Positions 1 to 10,224 of a stretch of 17,060 nucleotides of DNA are shown one piece after another. Position 1 is the stretch's first letter. Each line of letters opens with the position of its first letter. The stretch comes from Ichthyophonus hoferi (Eukaryota; Opisthokonta; Ichthyosporea; Ichthyophonida; Ichthyophonidae): the NCBI GenBank assembly GCA_002751075.1, contig NAOQ01000749.1, forward strand, positions 1 through 17,060, written 5' to 3'. The notes under the pieces were generated by a model. The model had not been told where the DNA came from. It did no database searches and saw only the letters and a list, made by a program, of their open reading frames with translations. The position numbers and the translations under genes were made by a program.

Positions 1-76
1 GTAGGTAGATAGGTAGGTAGGTAGGTAGGTAGGTAGGTAGGTAGGTAGGTAGGTAGGTAGGTAGGTAGGTAGGTAG
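1..76. repeat. (GTAG)n microsatellite
   Basis: A nearly pure tetranucleotide GTAG array with one GTAGAT interruption near its left end. It may extend past the left edge of the window. It lies downstream of the last visible isoleucyl-tRNA synthetase exon, so it is probably inside that gene's next intron. From here to 300 there is only AT-rich sequence with no exon I can recognise. Confidence 0.95.
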
Positions 77-300
77 GGATGTATGTATCTACATAAGTAA
101 AGAGAGATAGCCTGCAACGCAATATGCATATCTAAACAAACATACAATAAAATAATAATAATTGAAACCAGGTGTCACATATTATACCCATAGGAGGATT
201 CTGTTTCTTTTTCTATTTTTATATCACTACCTCCACTCATATTAACATGTAGAAATTAACTATACATACATACAGCCACAAAGGTCAACAATCAACATAC

Positions 301-410
301 CTTCATAGTGGCCAATATAGTGTACTTGGTACCCTTGTCTTTAGCAGGGTTCTTGTATAGGCCAACTAGACGTTTCTCGTGGAGAATGTAGATCTTTCCT
401 GAGGCAGTAT
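301..410 (-). CDS. IARS1: IARS1 exon 8
   Basis: Encodes [36 protein letters not shown], with an ATATATAG acceptor and a GTATGT donor. It falls in the editing domain. Conservation is lower than in exon 7, as usual for this region. The following exon is not inside the window. Confidence 0.88.
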
Positions 411-2007
411 CTATATATGTAGATAGGGTAGGAGGCAGGTTAATAGGAGAGATAGAGAAAGAAAACACATGTTTGTATGTATGTAGGTATGTTATAGAGG
501 TAGGTTACGGGTAGGTAAATAGACGGTAAGATAGAGAAAGAAAACACATAAAGGGTAAAAAAGATAGGCTAGGAGATAGACAACAACCAATCAATCACCC
601 TGAATCTTGACATAGTCCATATCGGGGTGCACGCACAGAGCCAGGTTGCTAGGGAGGGTCCAAGGGGTGGTGGTCCAGGCCAATAGACTGACCTCTGGCT
701 CATTCACCAATGGGAATGACACAGTCACTGTATGCAGGAGGGAGAGAGGGAGGAGAGATGAGAGAATGAAAAAATAAAGATGAAGAGAAAGTAGAAAAAA
801 AAGAGAATATAACCATTAAGTTGTATTGGATAAGAAAATATAACCATTAAGTTGTATTGGATATAGAGGCGAGCTAGATCACTGGGGGCAGTATGAGAGA
901 CGTTGTATCATAACAAACTACGATCTAGTATGTATGTATAGTATATATGTATAGTATGTATATACTCTGTAGGTATAGTATATATGTATAGTATGTATAT
1001 ACTCTGTATGTATAGTATATATGTATAGTACATATATACTCTGCATGTCTAGTATATAGCAAGCCGGCCACGTGTATAGTATAGTATCTAACAGCACTAT
1101 TATAACCTTACCACAAGGGTCAGTAGTGTCCTTGTAGTTCTGTTGCACCTCAAAGTTGGAGAGGGGGGTACAGCAGGCAGTGGAGAAGGGCATCACCTAC
1201 GTCATGTCATGTGATATGACGTCACACTGGGTTAGGATTGGCCCACTTGACACCCAACTACAATGTACAGTGCTCTTAATATACATGTATTGTATATATG
1301 ATGCATATATATATGTATAGTAATAACCACACCCATGCTCACCTTGTAGCCGCGGTAAACCAGTCCCTGCTTGAACAGCTCGCTAAATACCCACCTACCA
1401 ATTAAAAAGACTGTCAGTAATTAGCCATTGATTTTAAAAGGATATAGAACAGGAGGCATCACAGCTTCCATTTCATTGGTTTATCTTGTTATTATATCTT
1501 TCACCCTATCTCTCCATCGCTTTAAATTTCCATTTGTACAAAACTGCACTACATTCACATATACACGCAATACACTCCAAATGCACTTTCATAAGTACAA
1601 TACAATCACACATACATACATACACATACATGTACATACATACATATACATAAACATACATATCCATACATACACATACATAAATACACATAAATACACA
1701 TACATACATACACATATACATACATACATATACATACATACCATACATATACATACATACACATACACACATACACATACATACATACCATACATATACA
1801 TACATACATACATACACATACACACATACATACACATACCATACATTCTCCATGAACCAACATACATACATATACATACACATACATATCCATACATACA
1901 CATACATAAATACACATAAATACATACACATATACATACATACCATACATATACATACATACCATACATATACATACATACACATACATACATACCATAC
2001 ATATACA

Positions 2008-2039
<32 letters not shown>

Positions 2040-2493
2040 CATACATACACATACATACATACCATACATATACATACATATACATACATACATACATACA
2101 CATACCATACACTCTCCATGAACCAAGGGTACAAGGTCTTGTAATCGTGTTTGAAATCAATCCAACGACCTAAACGTGTGACGGACGCCTCCCACTCGGA
2201 AGAATAACGCATGACAATCTTACGACACTCGGCATTGTATGTCTTAATGCCTAGTTTCAATACATCTTCCTTGCCCTGTATGCGAGATAATGATTGGTTG
2301 TAGGTAGAGTAGAAAGGGAGAGAGGAAGAGAGGGGCGGAGAGAAGGCAGAAGGTATGCATATTTGATTGGTTAGAAGGAAGAGGAATACAGAGTATGTGG
2401 AATCAAACGGTAATGGAGGAAGCAATATGTATGTATGTATGTATTTATGTATTTATGTATGTATATAGGTATATATGTATGTATGTATGTATG

Positions 2494-2527
<34 letters not shown>

Positions 2528-3943
2528 TATATGTATGTATGTATGTATTTATGTATTATGTATGTATGTATGTATTTATATACGTATGGTTGATAAAAAG
2601 GGAATGCCAAGAGGAGAAAGAAGGACTATAAGGTAGTATGCATAGTAGCCACCAAGCACCAGCAGCCAATTACCTCCAACCCATATATATATAGGCCTAT
2701 ATACTATAGGCCTAGAGTATATCCGTCTATAGTCTATTAGTGTCTTATCATGCAAACAATGCAAACACCCATATCCTACCTTAATACCAAGCGCCTTATC
2801 TATCTCATACTCTACAGGGAGACCATGACAATCCCAGCCAAACCGTCTCTCCACGTAGAAACCTTGCTGAGCCCAGTAACGCGGGACAATATCCTAATAT
2901 GGCCATGGTAATGCATAAATCAGCGGGGTTGTGTATACTTGGAACATATGCTCGTGCGTACCTTTCTTGGCATACATATTACCATATATAGTAATGGATT
3001 CCCCTATATATATGGATACTGTCCCTATAATAAGAGCTCATCCTCCAATAGGATCATGGCGGGAAAAACGTTGGGAATACTTTGCAATGATTAATGACGT
3101 CATTTTAGAGTGACTATTATACAATATGATTGGTTGGTCACTATATCACATGAGTGGACTCTTCCCTTCAACCTACCTAGATATTCATTTCTGTAATCTA
3201 ATTAAACTTTATCACCTAAAAATGTTATACAATAAGCAAAATACACAGCTTAAATCAAGTAAACGATAGTTTTAATTCACTTTAAAAATATTATATAAAC
3301 TGTAACCCAATTAGCCCTTACGCCATGAAAGAGCCATAATCCCTTAATTATCATCGATCCCACAATCCATAATTTCCTGACGGTCTACTTGTCTATTGGA
3401 GGGTTGTACCACGTATAAACGTACATAACTGTACATGCAATATATATATATATATATAACTCTATGTGTGTATGTGTACCTTGATAGTACCGGCCAAGAG
3501 ATGACCGTAGTGAGGTAATCCAGTGGCGAAAGGGGGGCCATCATAAAAGGAATACTTGGGACGACCCTCGGACAGCTTCATCGAGGTCTCAAAGGCATTG
3601 AGTTCCTTCCATAGCTCTAGGATCTTGAGCTCTTCCTCGGGAAAATCAAACCGTTCGGGTACTGTAGGACAATGTGTGAATATTATCAGTTTATAATTGA
3701 TGTTAATTTATTAGGTCATATAGTCATAGCGTATATAGCGTATATAGCGTATTCATTCGTTGTCTTCTTCATTTTTTATTTAAAACAAATACAGTTCTAT
3801 ATGTATCATTAAGGGCAGCGTATATAGGGGGGTGGATGGCGTCATACTGTCGTCATACTGGGGTAGGATTGTATGTGGAAGCGTATTGAGTGTATTATAC
3901 CGTAAGTTGGTGTGAAATTGTCTAGGTTTGTACTGCATGGCAT
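301..3943 (-). CDS. IARS1: Cytosolic isoleucyl-tRNA synthetase, 5' part of a split gene
   Basis: The enzyme charges tRNA-Ile with isoleucine in the cytosol, a class I aminoacyl-tRNA synthetase. Eight exons (3943-3901, 3661-3480, 2893-2780, 2275-2106, 1394-1343, 1196-1112, 727-599, 410-301) total 885 nt and join in phase to 295 codons. All seven introns run GT to AG. The catalytic HIGH-type motif is HYGH at about residues 65-68, inside the run [15 protein letters not shown]. It is followed by [15 protein letters not shown] (91-105) and RLGRWIDF (in exon 4). The threonine-rich editing-domain peptide [11 protein letters not shown] spans about 233-243. By memory the order and spacing follow the human cytosolic enzyme, which is about 1,260 residues, so roughly the first quarter is here. 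The KMSKS loop and anticodon-binding parts lie beyond the left edge. Exons 2-8 are secure. Exon 1 is inferred from phase only. Confidence 0.93.
599..727 (-). CDS. IARS1: IARS1 exon 7 (editing-domain peptide)
   Basis: Encodes [34 protein letters not shown] and DMDYVKIQ plus one base. The [10 protein letters not shown] run is the threonine-rich peptide of the CP1 editing site, which hydrolyses misacylated Val-tRNA-Ile. Acceptor CATACAG, donor GTGATT. Confidence 0.95.
806..863. repeat. Two-copy tandem duplication, 31-bp period
   Basis: A 27-bp unit containing ATAACCATTAAGTTGTATTG is present at 806-832 and again at 837-863. It lies in the intron between exons 6 and 7 of the synthetase gene. Confidence 0.9.
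940..1050. repeat. 37-bp minisatellite, three copies
   Basis: Three units start at 940, 977 and 1014. Each begins AGTATATATGTATAGT and contains a TATACTCTG core, and the third has diverged slightly. A further partial copy follows. It is intronic, just 3' of exon 6 in the gene's direction. Confidence 0.9.
1112..1196 (-). CDS. IARS1: IARS1 exon 6
   Basis: Encodes [16 protein letters not shown] and [12 protein letters not shown] plus one base, between an ACGTAG acceptor and a GTAAGG donor. The peptide is close to the human [16 protein letters not shown] segment at the entry to the editing domain. Confidence 0.94.
1343..1394 (-). CDS. IARS1: IARS1 exon 5 (52 nt)
   Basis: A small exon giving the G that completes W170, then [17 protein letters not shown]. 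The acceptor is TTGGTAG and the donor GTGAGC. The joined product ESVWWVF matches the family. Confidence 0.92.
1605..2105. repeat. (CATA)n array in IARS1 intron 4
   Basis: About 500 bp of imperfect CATA/CACATA repeats starting directly at the exon 4 donor. The array is itself a duplication: segments around 1660-1860 recur at about 1885-2126, sharing the CATATCCATACATACACAT block and a copy of the exon 4 end. Long open frames on both strands come from the stop-free repeat and are not genes. Confidence 0.93.
2106..2275 (-). CDS. IARS1: IARS1 exon 4
   Basis: Encodes [40 protein letters not shown] and WFMESV, then two bases of a tryptophan codon. The donor is GTATGT and passes straight into the (CATA)n array. 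The 3' end of this exon is copied inside that array (see the finding on 1832-1860). Confidence 0.93.
2426..2587. repeat. (TATG)n microsatellite
   Basis: About 160 bp of TATG units with TATT variants, in the intron between exons 3 and 4. The open frames crossing it on both strands are repeat artefacts. Confidence 0.95.
2780..2893 (-). CDS. IARS1: IARS1 exon 3
   Basis: Thirty-eight codons from [17 protein letters not shown] to [16 protein letters not shown] and ALGIK. Both boundaries fall between codons. The segment matches the Rossmann-fold part that follows the HIGH motif in eukaryotic isoleucyl-tRNA synthetases almost residue for residue. Confidence 0.95.
3480..3661 (-). CDS. IARS1: IARS1 exon 2 (HIGH motif)
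   Basis: This exon encodes V15 to K75, including [30 protein letters not shown] and AGTIK. It is preceded by a CCTACAG acceptor and followed by a GTACAC donor. The HYGH signature binds ATP in class I synthetases. Confidence 0.93.
3727..3753. repeat. GCGTATATAG decamer, about 2.6 copies
   Basis: A short tandem decamer within the first intron of the synthetase gene; a related GCGTATATAG block occurs again near 3818. Confidence 0.75.
3901..3943 (-). CDS. IARS1: IARS1 exon 1 (candidate start)
   Basis: The ATG at 3943-3941 opens 14 codons ([14 protein letters not shown]) plus one base before a GTATAA donor. The leftover G completes a valine codon with the TA that opens exon 2, giving V-P-E-R-F-D-F-P, which matches the conserved VPE..NFP start of the family. 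The first 14 residues are not conserved in the family, so another upstream exon is possible. Confidence 0.45.
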
Positions 3944-3946
3944 AGG

Positions 3947-4180
3947 ATTCTATACAGCCCTATACCATTTTATACAACCTTATATCATTCCATACAACCT
4001 TACATCATTTTTTACAACCTTATACCATTCTATACAACCTTATACCATTCCATACAACCTTATATCATTCTATACAACCCTATACCATTCTATACAACCT
4101 TATATCATTCTATACAACCTTATACCATTCTATACAACCTTATACCATTATATACAACCTTATACCATTCTATACAACTT
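3947..4180. repeat. 20-bp minisatellite, about 11 copies
   Basis: Tandem units of the form CTATACAACCTTATACCATT with single-base variants. The array begins within a few bases of the proposed start codon of the synthetase gene, so it occupies that gene's 5' UTR or proximal promoter. The 20-bp period is not a multiple of three, so the plus-strand frame through it repeats every 20 residues and is an artefact. Confidence 0.93.
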
Positions 4181-5883
4181 GTAATACAGTAGGATTATGA
4201 GATGAAATTTGGCATTGGTAGTAAAAAAAGATGCATCTAATTGTATAGCCGTGTATGTATAGACACAATATATGTCGGCTTGTGTATAATTTTATGTTGT
4301 TGATAAATTTCTAAGGTCAAATCTGGTGCAGGTTCGAGGATAGTGGCTGATTAAATGACACCTACGACTGGCCCATTAAACTAGATATTCGTGATGTAGG
4401 GTTAAATTAGAAAATTTAAACCTTGATAATAATTAAAAATTAAAAATATAATTAGTGATAGGAAGTCAGTGGGAGAAGAGAAGTTCAATGGAACAAAAAA
4501 AAAAAAATGAACGAATAAAGGGAAACGGACTATAGAAACAATAGAAGCGATAGGAAATATGTAAAGCCATTGTCAAAGCCATTGTCATGAAAGATAGTTC
4601 GCGATCATAAAAAATATTTCATTATTCTTGACTCTATTTCCTTTTCATGTGTGAAGAGGGAGGGAGAGATGCAGCGAGGTGTACAGTGAGAGGGAGAGAG
4701 ATAAGCAAAGAGGAAGTAAAAAATAAGTGTGATAGAAAGAGAAGTCTGGTGATGGAGAGAGGGAAAAGACAGAGAACACCAATATTCGTATAAAAAAAGA
4801 ATATGTGGGGAATAAAACAAGTGTATAGACGTCAACAATAGGTCACATTATGATAGGATCCTTATTCGTACAAGTCAATCCATACTAATCACACATTATC
4901 AATAGTTTTTGCCTTCAATAATAATATAATATTATTAGATATATGTATTTTATCAATCATTATAAATAGGCCCAGTGGATCAGAGCTCCAGCCTAACCCT
5001 CCTTCTTTTCTTAACAATAAAAAAGAGGTAAGGTAGAGAAACCTGTGTAAAAAGGAACTATGATAAAAGGCACATACCACTGTCAAACACCATGTTGGCA
5101 AGTATTCAAAGACGAATCCGGTCTTCCTTGAATGTTCTGAACACTTATATGATCAGTACTGAACTCCCCTGTTAAGAACTGAAACCCCTAAGCTAAAAAT
5201 ATAAAAAGGTGCAAGTTCTTCACTATCTAAGTTGCAAAACTGTCCCTTCCTCAGTATAGAAAATACGATGAAATAAGCCAAATAGGCTCAACTGTACAAT
5301 AAATATGAAATGTACCCAACACTTATAATCAGTCCAGCTTTATAAAATGGCGGATGTATATTGCAGGAGAAATACAAAAACCAACTATAAAGTCAACGCA
5401 AAAGCGCTTTTGAACTATGTAAACACCTATAATAACTGTAGATGTGTATTATTTATTAATAGAGTATAAAAGGAAAGAAACCCTTATAGAACTAACTGAA
5501 AGAAGATGATAAACAGTAGATAATCACACCTAAACGATGGCCTTATGACTTGTTTTTCTAGTGTGTAAGATATTATCTGGACAATGCATGCACGTGACAT
5601 GCCAGTGCCAAAATGGTAATCAATTGACTGATTCTACTATCTAATTTAGCCTTATTAGGTGCGATGATCTCATGTGATCTGTATGTACCTTTGTAATCTT
5701 TATAATTGACAGAGGAGCACTGATGAATAACTATCTGGCTGTGAAATAAAACTCGACGCGTTATGCCCTTTGTCGTGAATATTTCTTTTTCTTTGAAAGG
5801 TCACTAACCATATCAATCAATAACCAATATATATATATATATAATTTGGTAATATTTTCCAACTCAAGTACTGGTTTTCTTAC

Positions 5884-5947
5884 CCGTTTTACTGAGGATG
5901 AGAATCCTGAGCCGATATCATGAGGTGAAGATTTATAAAACAATTGA
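5884..5947 (-). other. Candidate unassigned exon (64 nt)
   Basis: The minus strand reads ATATCCTTATTTCAG, a good 3' splice site, then 64 nt, then the donor CGG|GTAAGA. One frame is fully open and reads QLFYKSSPHDIGSGFSSSVK-R. I found no convincing partner exon on either side and do not recognise the peptide. If it is not spliced, the same frame continues past the donor into low-complexity sequence. Confidence 0.2.
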
Positions 5948-6300
5948 CTGAAATAAGGATATTCAGTTTCTTAGATCTATTTTGAATTAATCGCTAGTTT
6001 AATTAGACGGTTACTTGAAGCTCATTGATTCATATTATCTTTTACTAGTGATATAATTAACGGTCGTTTATCTCTAGTATCTTTCATCTATTTATTTGTA
6101 TCTGATCAAAATTATCAAAAAAAAAAAAATGGCACAGTTTGAGCAGAAAGTGTATGGTAGTATACATTGATTTCAGCTTCTGCAATAATTATCTCACCCA
6201 TGCTTAGAGGGTGGCAGCTGATTATTGCAAGTAGAGAATTTAGAATAGAAACGGTATAGCCTTGATTCTGTATCACGGCAGAATCAAAAGTCCCCAATCT

Positions 6301-6440
6301 GTTCAGACAGAACCTTTTTATACTTTCTAAATATAGCATTTTATATACAGAATACTTTCGAAACCAGCACCAATTAATTAGATAATTAAACCTATAGTTA
6401 CTATGACTAGGTTGTATATGTAGCTATATTTGACAACATA
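6301..6440. repeat. Dispersed repeat, copy 1
   Basis: Shares CAGACAGAACC, then a TTCTAAATATA block, and further on ATGTAGCTATATTT with 14080-14265, in the same order and orientation but with different spacing. An old non-autonomous element is likely; its family is not recognised. Confidence 0.35.
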
Positions 6441-7540
6441 ATCATGGTGGATAAATATATTTCGTATTGACTTTCTGAATCTGCAGAGCATGTACATATT
6501 ATGGAATATATACCTTTACGTAAAACACATCAACCGAATCTGAGCTTAATGCCTGTGATAGTAAAAATTGTCAGTTCATCCTGAAGAAAGTATAACATTA
6601 ATAGATCTGTAAAGATTGTCAGGATGTGAAACTAATTACCCTACAATAGTAACTTGCACTTTCATACCACACAAATTATTAATACATGTTCTAATCATTA
6701 ATTATTATTAAAATATTGGTAGGTAACTCTTTCACTTATAATGGACTGTAGTCAGCCAATGCCTATTATCATTGTGTGCACAAAGTGGATGAGTAGCAAG
6801 GCGTTAGGATTGGCTCAATATACCGGAATCACTAGCTAGGGTCAAAAGAAAAATATAAACGTAAAATGTAATGTCGTTATTAATATATCAATCAGTGGGG
6901 CATAGGGTTGGTTCCATATAATAATTCTACAACTCATCTCAAGACTGAAAAAAAAACTAACTTAGATAAGAATATTATTTCAGAAATTATCATACATTCA
7001 ATCCTATTTAGTAGTTCACCAGCACTAATGAGATATTGAATAAAACTGCATAGGATGTATGTATGTATAATTAAAAGATACCGTAGGCCAATATATATAT
7101 ATTTATATATATAGTCTTACAACTACCAACATGGAAAATCGTCAAGTATTTTAAAATAAGAAGACTTAATAGAAAGAGGGAATGTGACGAGAGAGAAAGG
7201 AAGATATTAAGATAAGAAGAAAATATCACAAACAGAAACTTAGAAACATACTTCATGAAGAAGAGATAGAGAAGAAGGAAGGGATGGGGAATATAATGTC
7301 AACCAGAATAGAAAGAAACTCTAACATCATGCTATGCACAGGCTGCAGTAGTGCCTTGAGTCTTATAATCAATCAGCTACTACCAATAAAATATAAATAA
7401 TGTAGAAACAAAATAGGTTGGCCTAGTGACAATTGTCGGGTAAAGAAATTGGATTGAAGTACAAAACAATAACATGAATATAGAACACTGCTATAAATGA
7501 TATAGGAAAGAAGAAGAGATGGAATAATTTAAGCGTATTT

Positions 7541-7546
7541 TTTATT
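7541..7546 (-). terminator. Poly(A) signal AATAAA for TYW3
   Basis: Reads AATAAA on the minus strand about 110 nt beyond the TYW3 stop codon, a normal distance for a short 3' UTR. Confidence 0.5.
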
Positions 7547-7655
7547 AATAAAAAAAACCTCTCGCTAAAGCTAAATTCATAGAAGAAGTGCACATATATA
7601 TACCGGAAAGAAAATAATACAGATAAACACGTATGATGCTATAAAATTCATACGA

Positions 7656-8618
7656 TTATAAAGCAAACAAGTCAACTACCCCCTCTTCTGCCTCCTCTTC
7701 CCCACTCAATGCAGCGGTAGAATTGCTAGCCTGTGCCTTTTGCAAGGCTTGTAGTTTCAATCCTGCTGCTATCTTTCGGACTTTCCGCTGTGCAAATGAT
7801 TCTTTCGCTACCCCTTGACCACCTTCCTCCTCAGACTTCTGTTGCCATGGGGTGGTAGACAGCAGGGAATGGAAACGGTTCATCAGGTCATCATTAATTT
7901 TAAATTTATCATTACAGAGACTGAGAATGGTTCTCAGATAATTAGAACCAACCAATAATCTTACGACCCCTTCATGCTTTGTCTCTGTTTCCTTGGTGTC
8001 GTTCTGCTTAAGGTTTACAAAATCCTTTGGAAGCCAATAGCCAATAGGTGCATCAACTTTCAAGTTTCCTACAACATGAATAATATGTCTCTTGGCCGTT
8101 GTAACCATACCTGAATGCTTATAGCCTGCCGCAAGTGCAGCCTTCAAAAAAAGCCTAGCATGATCAAGTGTACGTGCCTGAACGTGAAGAATAAACGGTT
8201 CGAATCTAACCGAAACAAAAACTTGCTCGGGCTCTATACCTTGCTGTGCTTCCCTGTTCGCGTTATTGTCATTAACACCAGAATCTATCGCTTCGCAAAT
8301 ATGATCACCAAAACACGTAGTCATAAGGTCCTTTTCGTCAGTAGGAATATCGACTGGGTCGTGGGATACTAGTAACCAACTACCACCTTTCTTTTCCAGT
8401 TCTTCCTCTCCTTTACTCCTATCTCTATACACAACAACCCTACCCGAGCAAGAACTTGTGGTCACATAATCTGGTAGGCTATTGATGTAATCTAACAAAG
8501 GTAGAACACGATGGTCTGGAAAGCCTTTGGGAGAGCGATCACGGGTGACACTTGCCAGTTCCGCTAAGATGTGTTTTTTTCTTTGGTCAAACTGAATATC
8601 TTTATGTTCTTGTGACAT
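7656..8618 (-). CDS. TYW3: tRNA wybutosine-synthesizing protein 3, TYW3
   Basis: TYW3 is the SAM-dependent N4-methyltransferase of wybutosine synthesis, modifying the guanosine next to the anticodon of tRNA-Phe. The 320-residue product carries the family hallmarks in order: FDQRKKHILAEL (10-21), TTSSCSGRVVVY (53-64), GGSWLLVSHDPV (78-89), VRFEPFILHVQARTLDHA (137-154), and SG at 169-170 before a basic strand (about 175-182). A C-terminal helical part includes NDDLMNRFHSLL. The gene is intron-free here. The open frame extends 11 codons upstream to a GTG, but the first ATG is at 8618, so I use that. The human protein is about 259 residues by memory. The extra length is a hydrophilic insert (about 100-130) and a tail rich in Lys/Gln/Ala ending in an acidic stretch. 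An ATTGG (inverted CCAAT) lies about 75 bp upstream. Confidence 0.92.
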   Translation of the reverse strand: MSQEHKDIQFDQRKKHILAELASVTRDRSPKGFPDHRVLPLLDYINSLPDYVTTSSCSGRVVVYRDRSKGEEELEKKGGSWLLVSHDPVDIPTDEKDLMTTCFGDHICEAIDSGVNDNNANREAQQGIEPEQVFVSVRFEPFILHVQARTLDHARLFLKAALAAGYKHSGMVTTAKRHIIHVVGNLKVDAPIGYWLPKDFVNLKQNDTKETETKHEGVVRLLVGSNYLRTILSLCNDKFKINDDLMNRFHSLLSTTPWQQKSEEEGGQGVAKESFAQRKVRKIAAGLKLQALQKAQASNSTAALSGEEEAEEGVVDLFAL

Positions 8619-8651
8619 GTTGGTGTATGTATTAGATAGCTTGTATCTCAC

Positions 8652-9839
8652 CTTCTATCACATGCAAATAAATAAAACACTAAGACAAAAGTCCAATAAC
8701 CAAACAACCCAGTATTATTAAGTTTCTTGACATAAATGTATATTTATTTTAATTTAGCTGTTCTGTCTGCCAGCCAGTAATTTCAAACTAGCTATGGCAC
8801 GTGCGAGCCTAGGAATTGGGCACTGGAACATATTACGATCCAGACTACTCTGTATACGATGCAGTAGTAAAGGCTAATATTCTTAAATAATTATAGCCAT
8901 ATATCGAAATATCTAAATTAAATAAATGTTCCTTTTTGACAATTATGCACATAAAAGCCTAAAAGTGTAGGCTTACAGTGTATATATATGTAAATATAGT
9001 AACTATCATAATATCAAAAACCGTTCTTGTCTTGAACACGTTTACCATACCAGTCCTACCTAAATATATTCACCTTATTTATACTGACTATCAATACATT
9101 CAGGTCTACTGCAGTTTGTAGGGCATATATATTCAGAATTCTGATCTGCAAAGCTGTTCCTCAAATAGAATCTTAACTGAAATATTCTTACGGTCCTATG
9201 AGCTTAATAGTTCAAATTACCACTTGAATTATCTTACCTTTTCTAGCCAAAAGGCACTTAAATACTAGAATAAGCTAGATAAATGACCCAACAGCCTTTG
9301 TCCACGCCACACCCTCTAATACCACATATTTATCGAGTAGTATTATTACCACAGCTTTGAAAGACATCCACTATAGAAAGGTTTATGCATACCAATTAAT
9401 GCGTAACCTATTCAACTACTAAACATAAAAGGCATTGCCACCTGCTTTAATGTGAAGATAAAATCAATGGTACGAGGATACCAAAAACCAATTATATATA
9501 TACATTGTATTAAGAAATAACAAGTGCTACATATATTACCAGAAAAATAGGCACGTATAAGTAACAAATTGCATTTCTCTATCCAACAGGAAAAATAATC
9601 TCAAAAATTTCTGTCCCATAAAAATGCAACCACCAAAACCCAAAACAAATAAATACTTAAAAAACAAATATGTTCTAAACCCTCCGATAAATCAGCCAAT
9701 TTGTAAACTTAATTGTTATATATATTCAATTTCACTTACATTTTATTTAATATATAAGAAAACTAAACTCTTCTATATAAAACTAGTCCAAGTCCTTCAA
9801 AAAAGCAAAAGTAAACAGCAATAAAATACACTGAAATAT
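8652..9839. other. Intergenic region between TYW3 and the snoRNA host gene
   Basis: AT-rich sequence upstream of TYW3 and downstream of the host gene's poly(A) site. It must contain the TYW3 promoter, but I see no clear TATA box. A lysine-rich 66-codon plus-strand frame at 9624-9824 has no domain and no context that supports it. Confidence 0.5.
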
Positions 9840-9852
9840 TGCTCAACAATTT

Positions 9853-9858
9853 TTTATT
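9853..9858 (-). terminator. Poly(A) signal AATAAA of the snoRNA host gene
   Basis: AATAAA on the minus strand, 31 nt into the last exon, followed by a T/G-rich stretch (AGTGTATTTTATTG), as expected just past a cleavage site near 9840. Confidence 0.6.
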
Positions 9859-9953
9859 ACGACGAATTTCACTTTTTGCATTGACATACCTGAAGGGAAC
9901 AAAGGAAAGTTAGTTATCAATATATATGCACCAAAGATAATACAATCCCTCTA

Positions 9954-10037
9954 GAGACATGTCAGTACCCAATAGCTATATTCATTGAAATTTCTCGTAA
10001 ACACGGACCTGGGTTAAGAGATCATCATTATAGTCTC
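9954..10037 (-). ncRNA. SNORD18-like: C/D box snoRNA, U18-like, copy A
   Basis: Box C ATGATGA (10028-10022) and box D CTGA (9965-9962) are flanked by a GAGAC/GTCTC terminal stem. The guide GGTCCGTGTTT upstream of a degenerate D' (ACGA) is complementary over 11 nt to the conserved large-subunit rRNA segment AAACACGGACC. By the +5 rule it points to the A of AAACA, the site guided by U18 in yeast and vertebrates. A C'-like AATGAAT follows. It lies in host intron 3. Confidence 0.85.
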
Positions 10038-10224
10038 AATAAATATTCTGATATAATCATACACCTGAAAAAACCATTTACCTTTAATGTAGAATCCACG
10101 ACAACAACAGCCGGTCAAAAACTAAACCACCAAAAAACTAAACAAAGCAGAAATACCTGAAAAAGGAGAAAGAAAAGTTAGCAACATATAAACTGCGTAT
10201 AACACTACAAATTTTGTCATTCAT

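Larger units (their letters stand above)
4181..7540. other. AT-rich intergenic stretch, no supported gene
   Basis: No coding region I can support. It holds a purine-rich run around 4640-4790 and another around 7140-7290, short (TA)n tracts, a candidate exon at 5884-5947 and part of a dispersed repeat near 6301-6440. Short ORFs here lack recognisable domains. Confidence 0.6.

Noticed and set aside
1506-2425. Long ORFs (90-280 codons) over the (CATA)n and (TATG)n arrays
   Set aside because: The translations are pure repeats ([13 protein letters not shown]) open on both strands because the repeat lacks stops. The only real coding part is IARS1 exon 4 inside one of them.
3912-4184. 90-codon plus-strand ORF
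   Set aside because: It is a translation of the 20-bp minisatellite and repeats every 20 residues.
4321-4345. tRNA-like GGTTCGA near 4331
   Set aside because: No matching T-stem, anticodon arm or acceptor stem can be folded around it. I found no tRNA gene in the window by eye.
5348-5467. Short plus-strand ORF beginning AAAATGGCGGATG
   Set aside because: The start context looks good, but fewer than 45 codons, no domain, and no donor or partner exon were found.
8619-8651. Upstream extension of TYW3 starting at GTG
   Set aside because: GTG is not a usual start in eukaryotes; the first ATG at 8618 fits the family start and there is an in-frame stop just before the GTG.
9624-9824. 66-codon lysine-rich plus-strand ORF
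   Set aside because: Low-complexity, AT-driven composition with no domain; it sits just past the host gene's 3' end.
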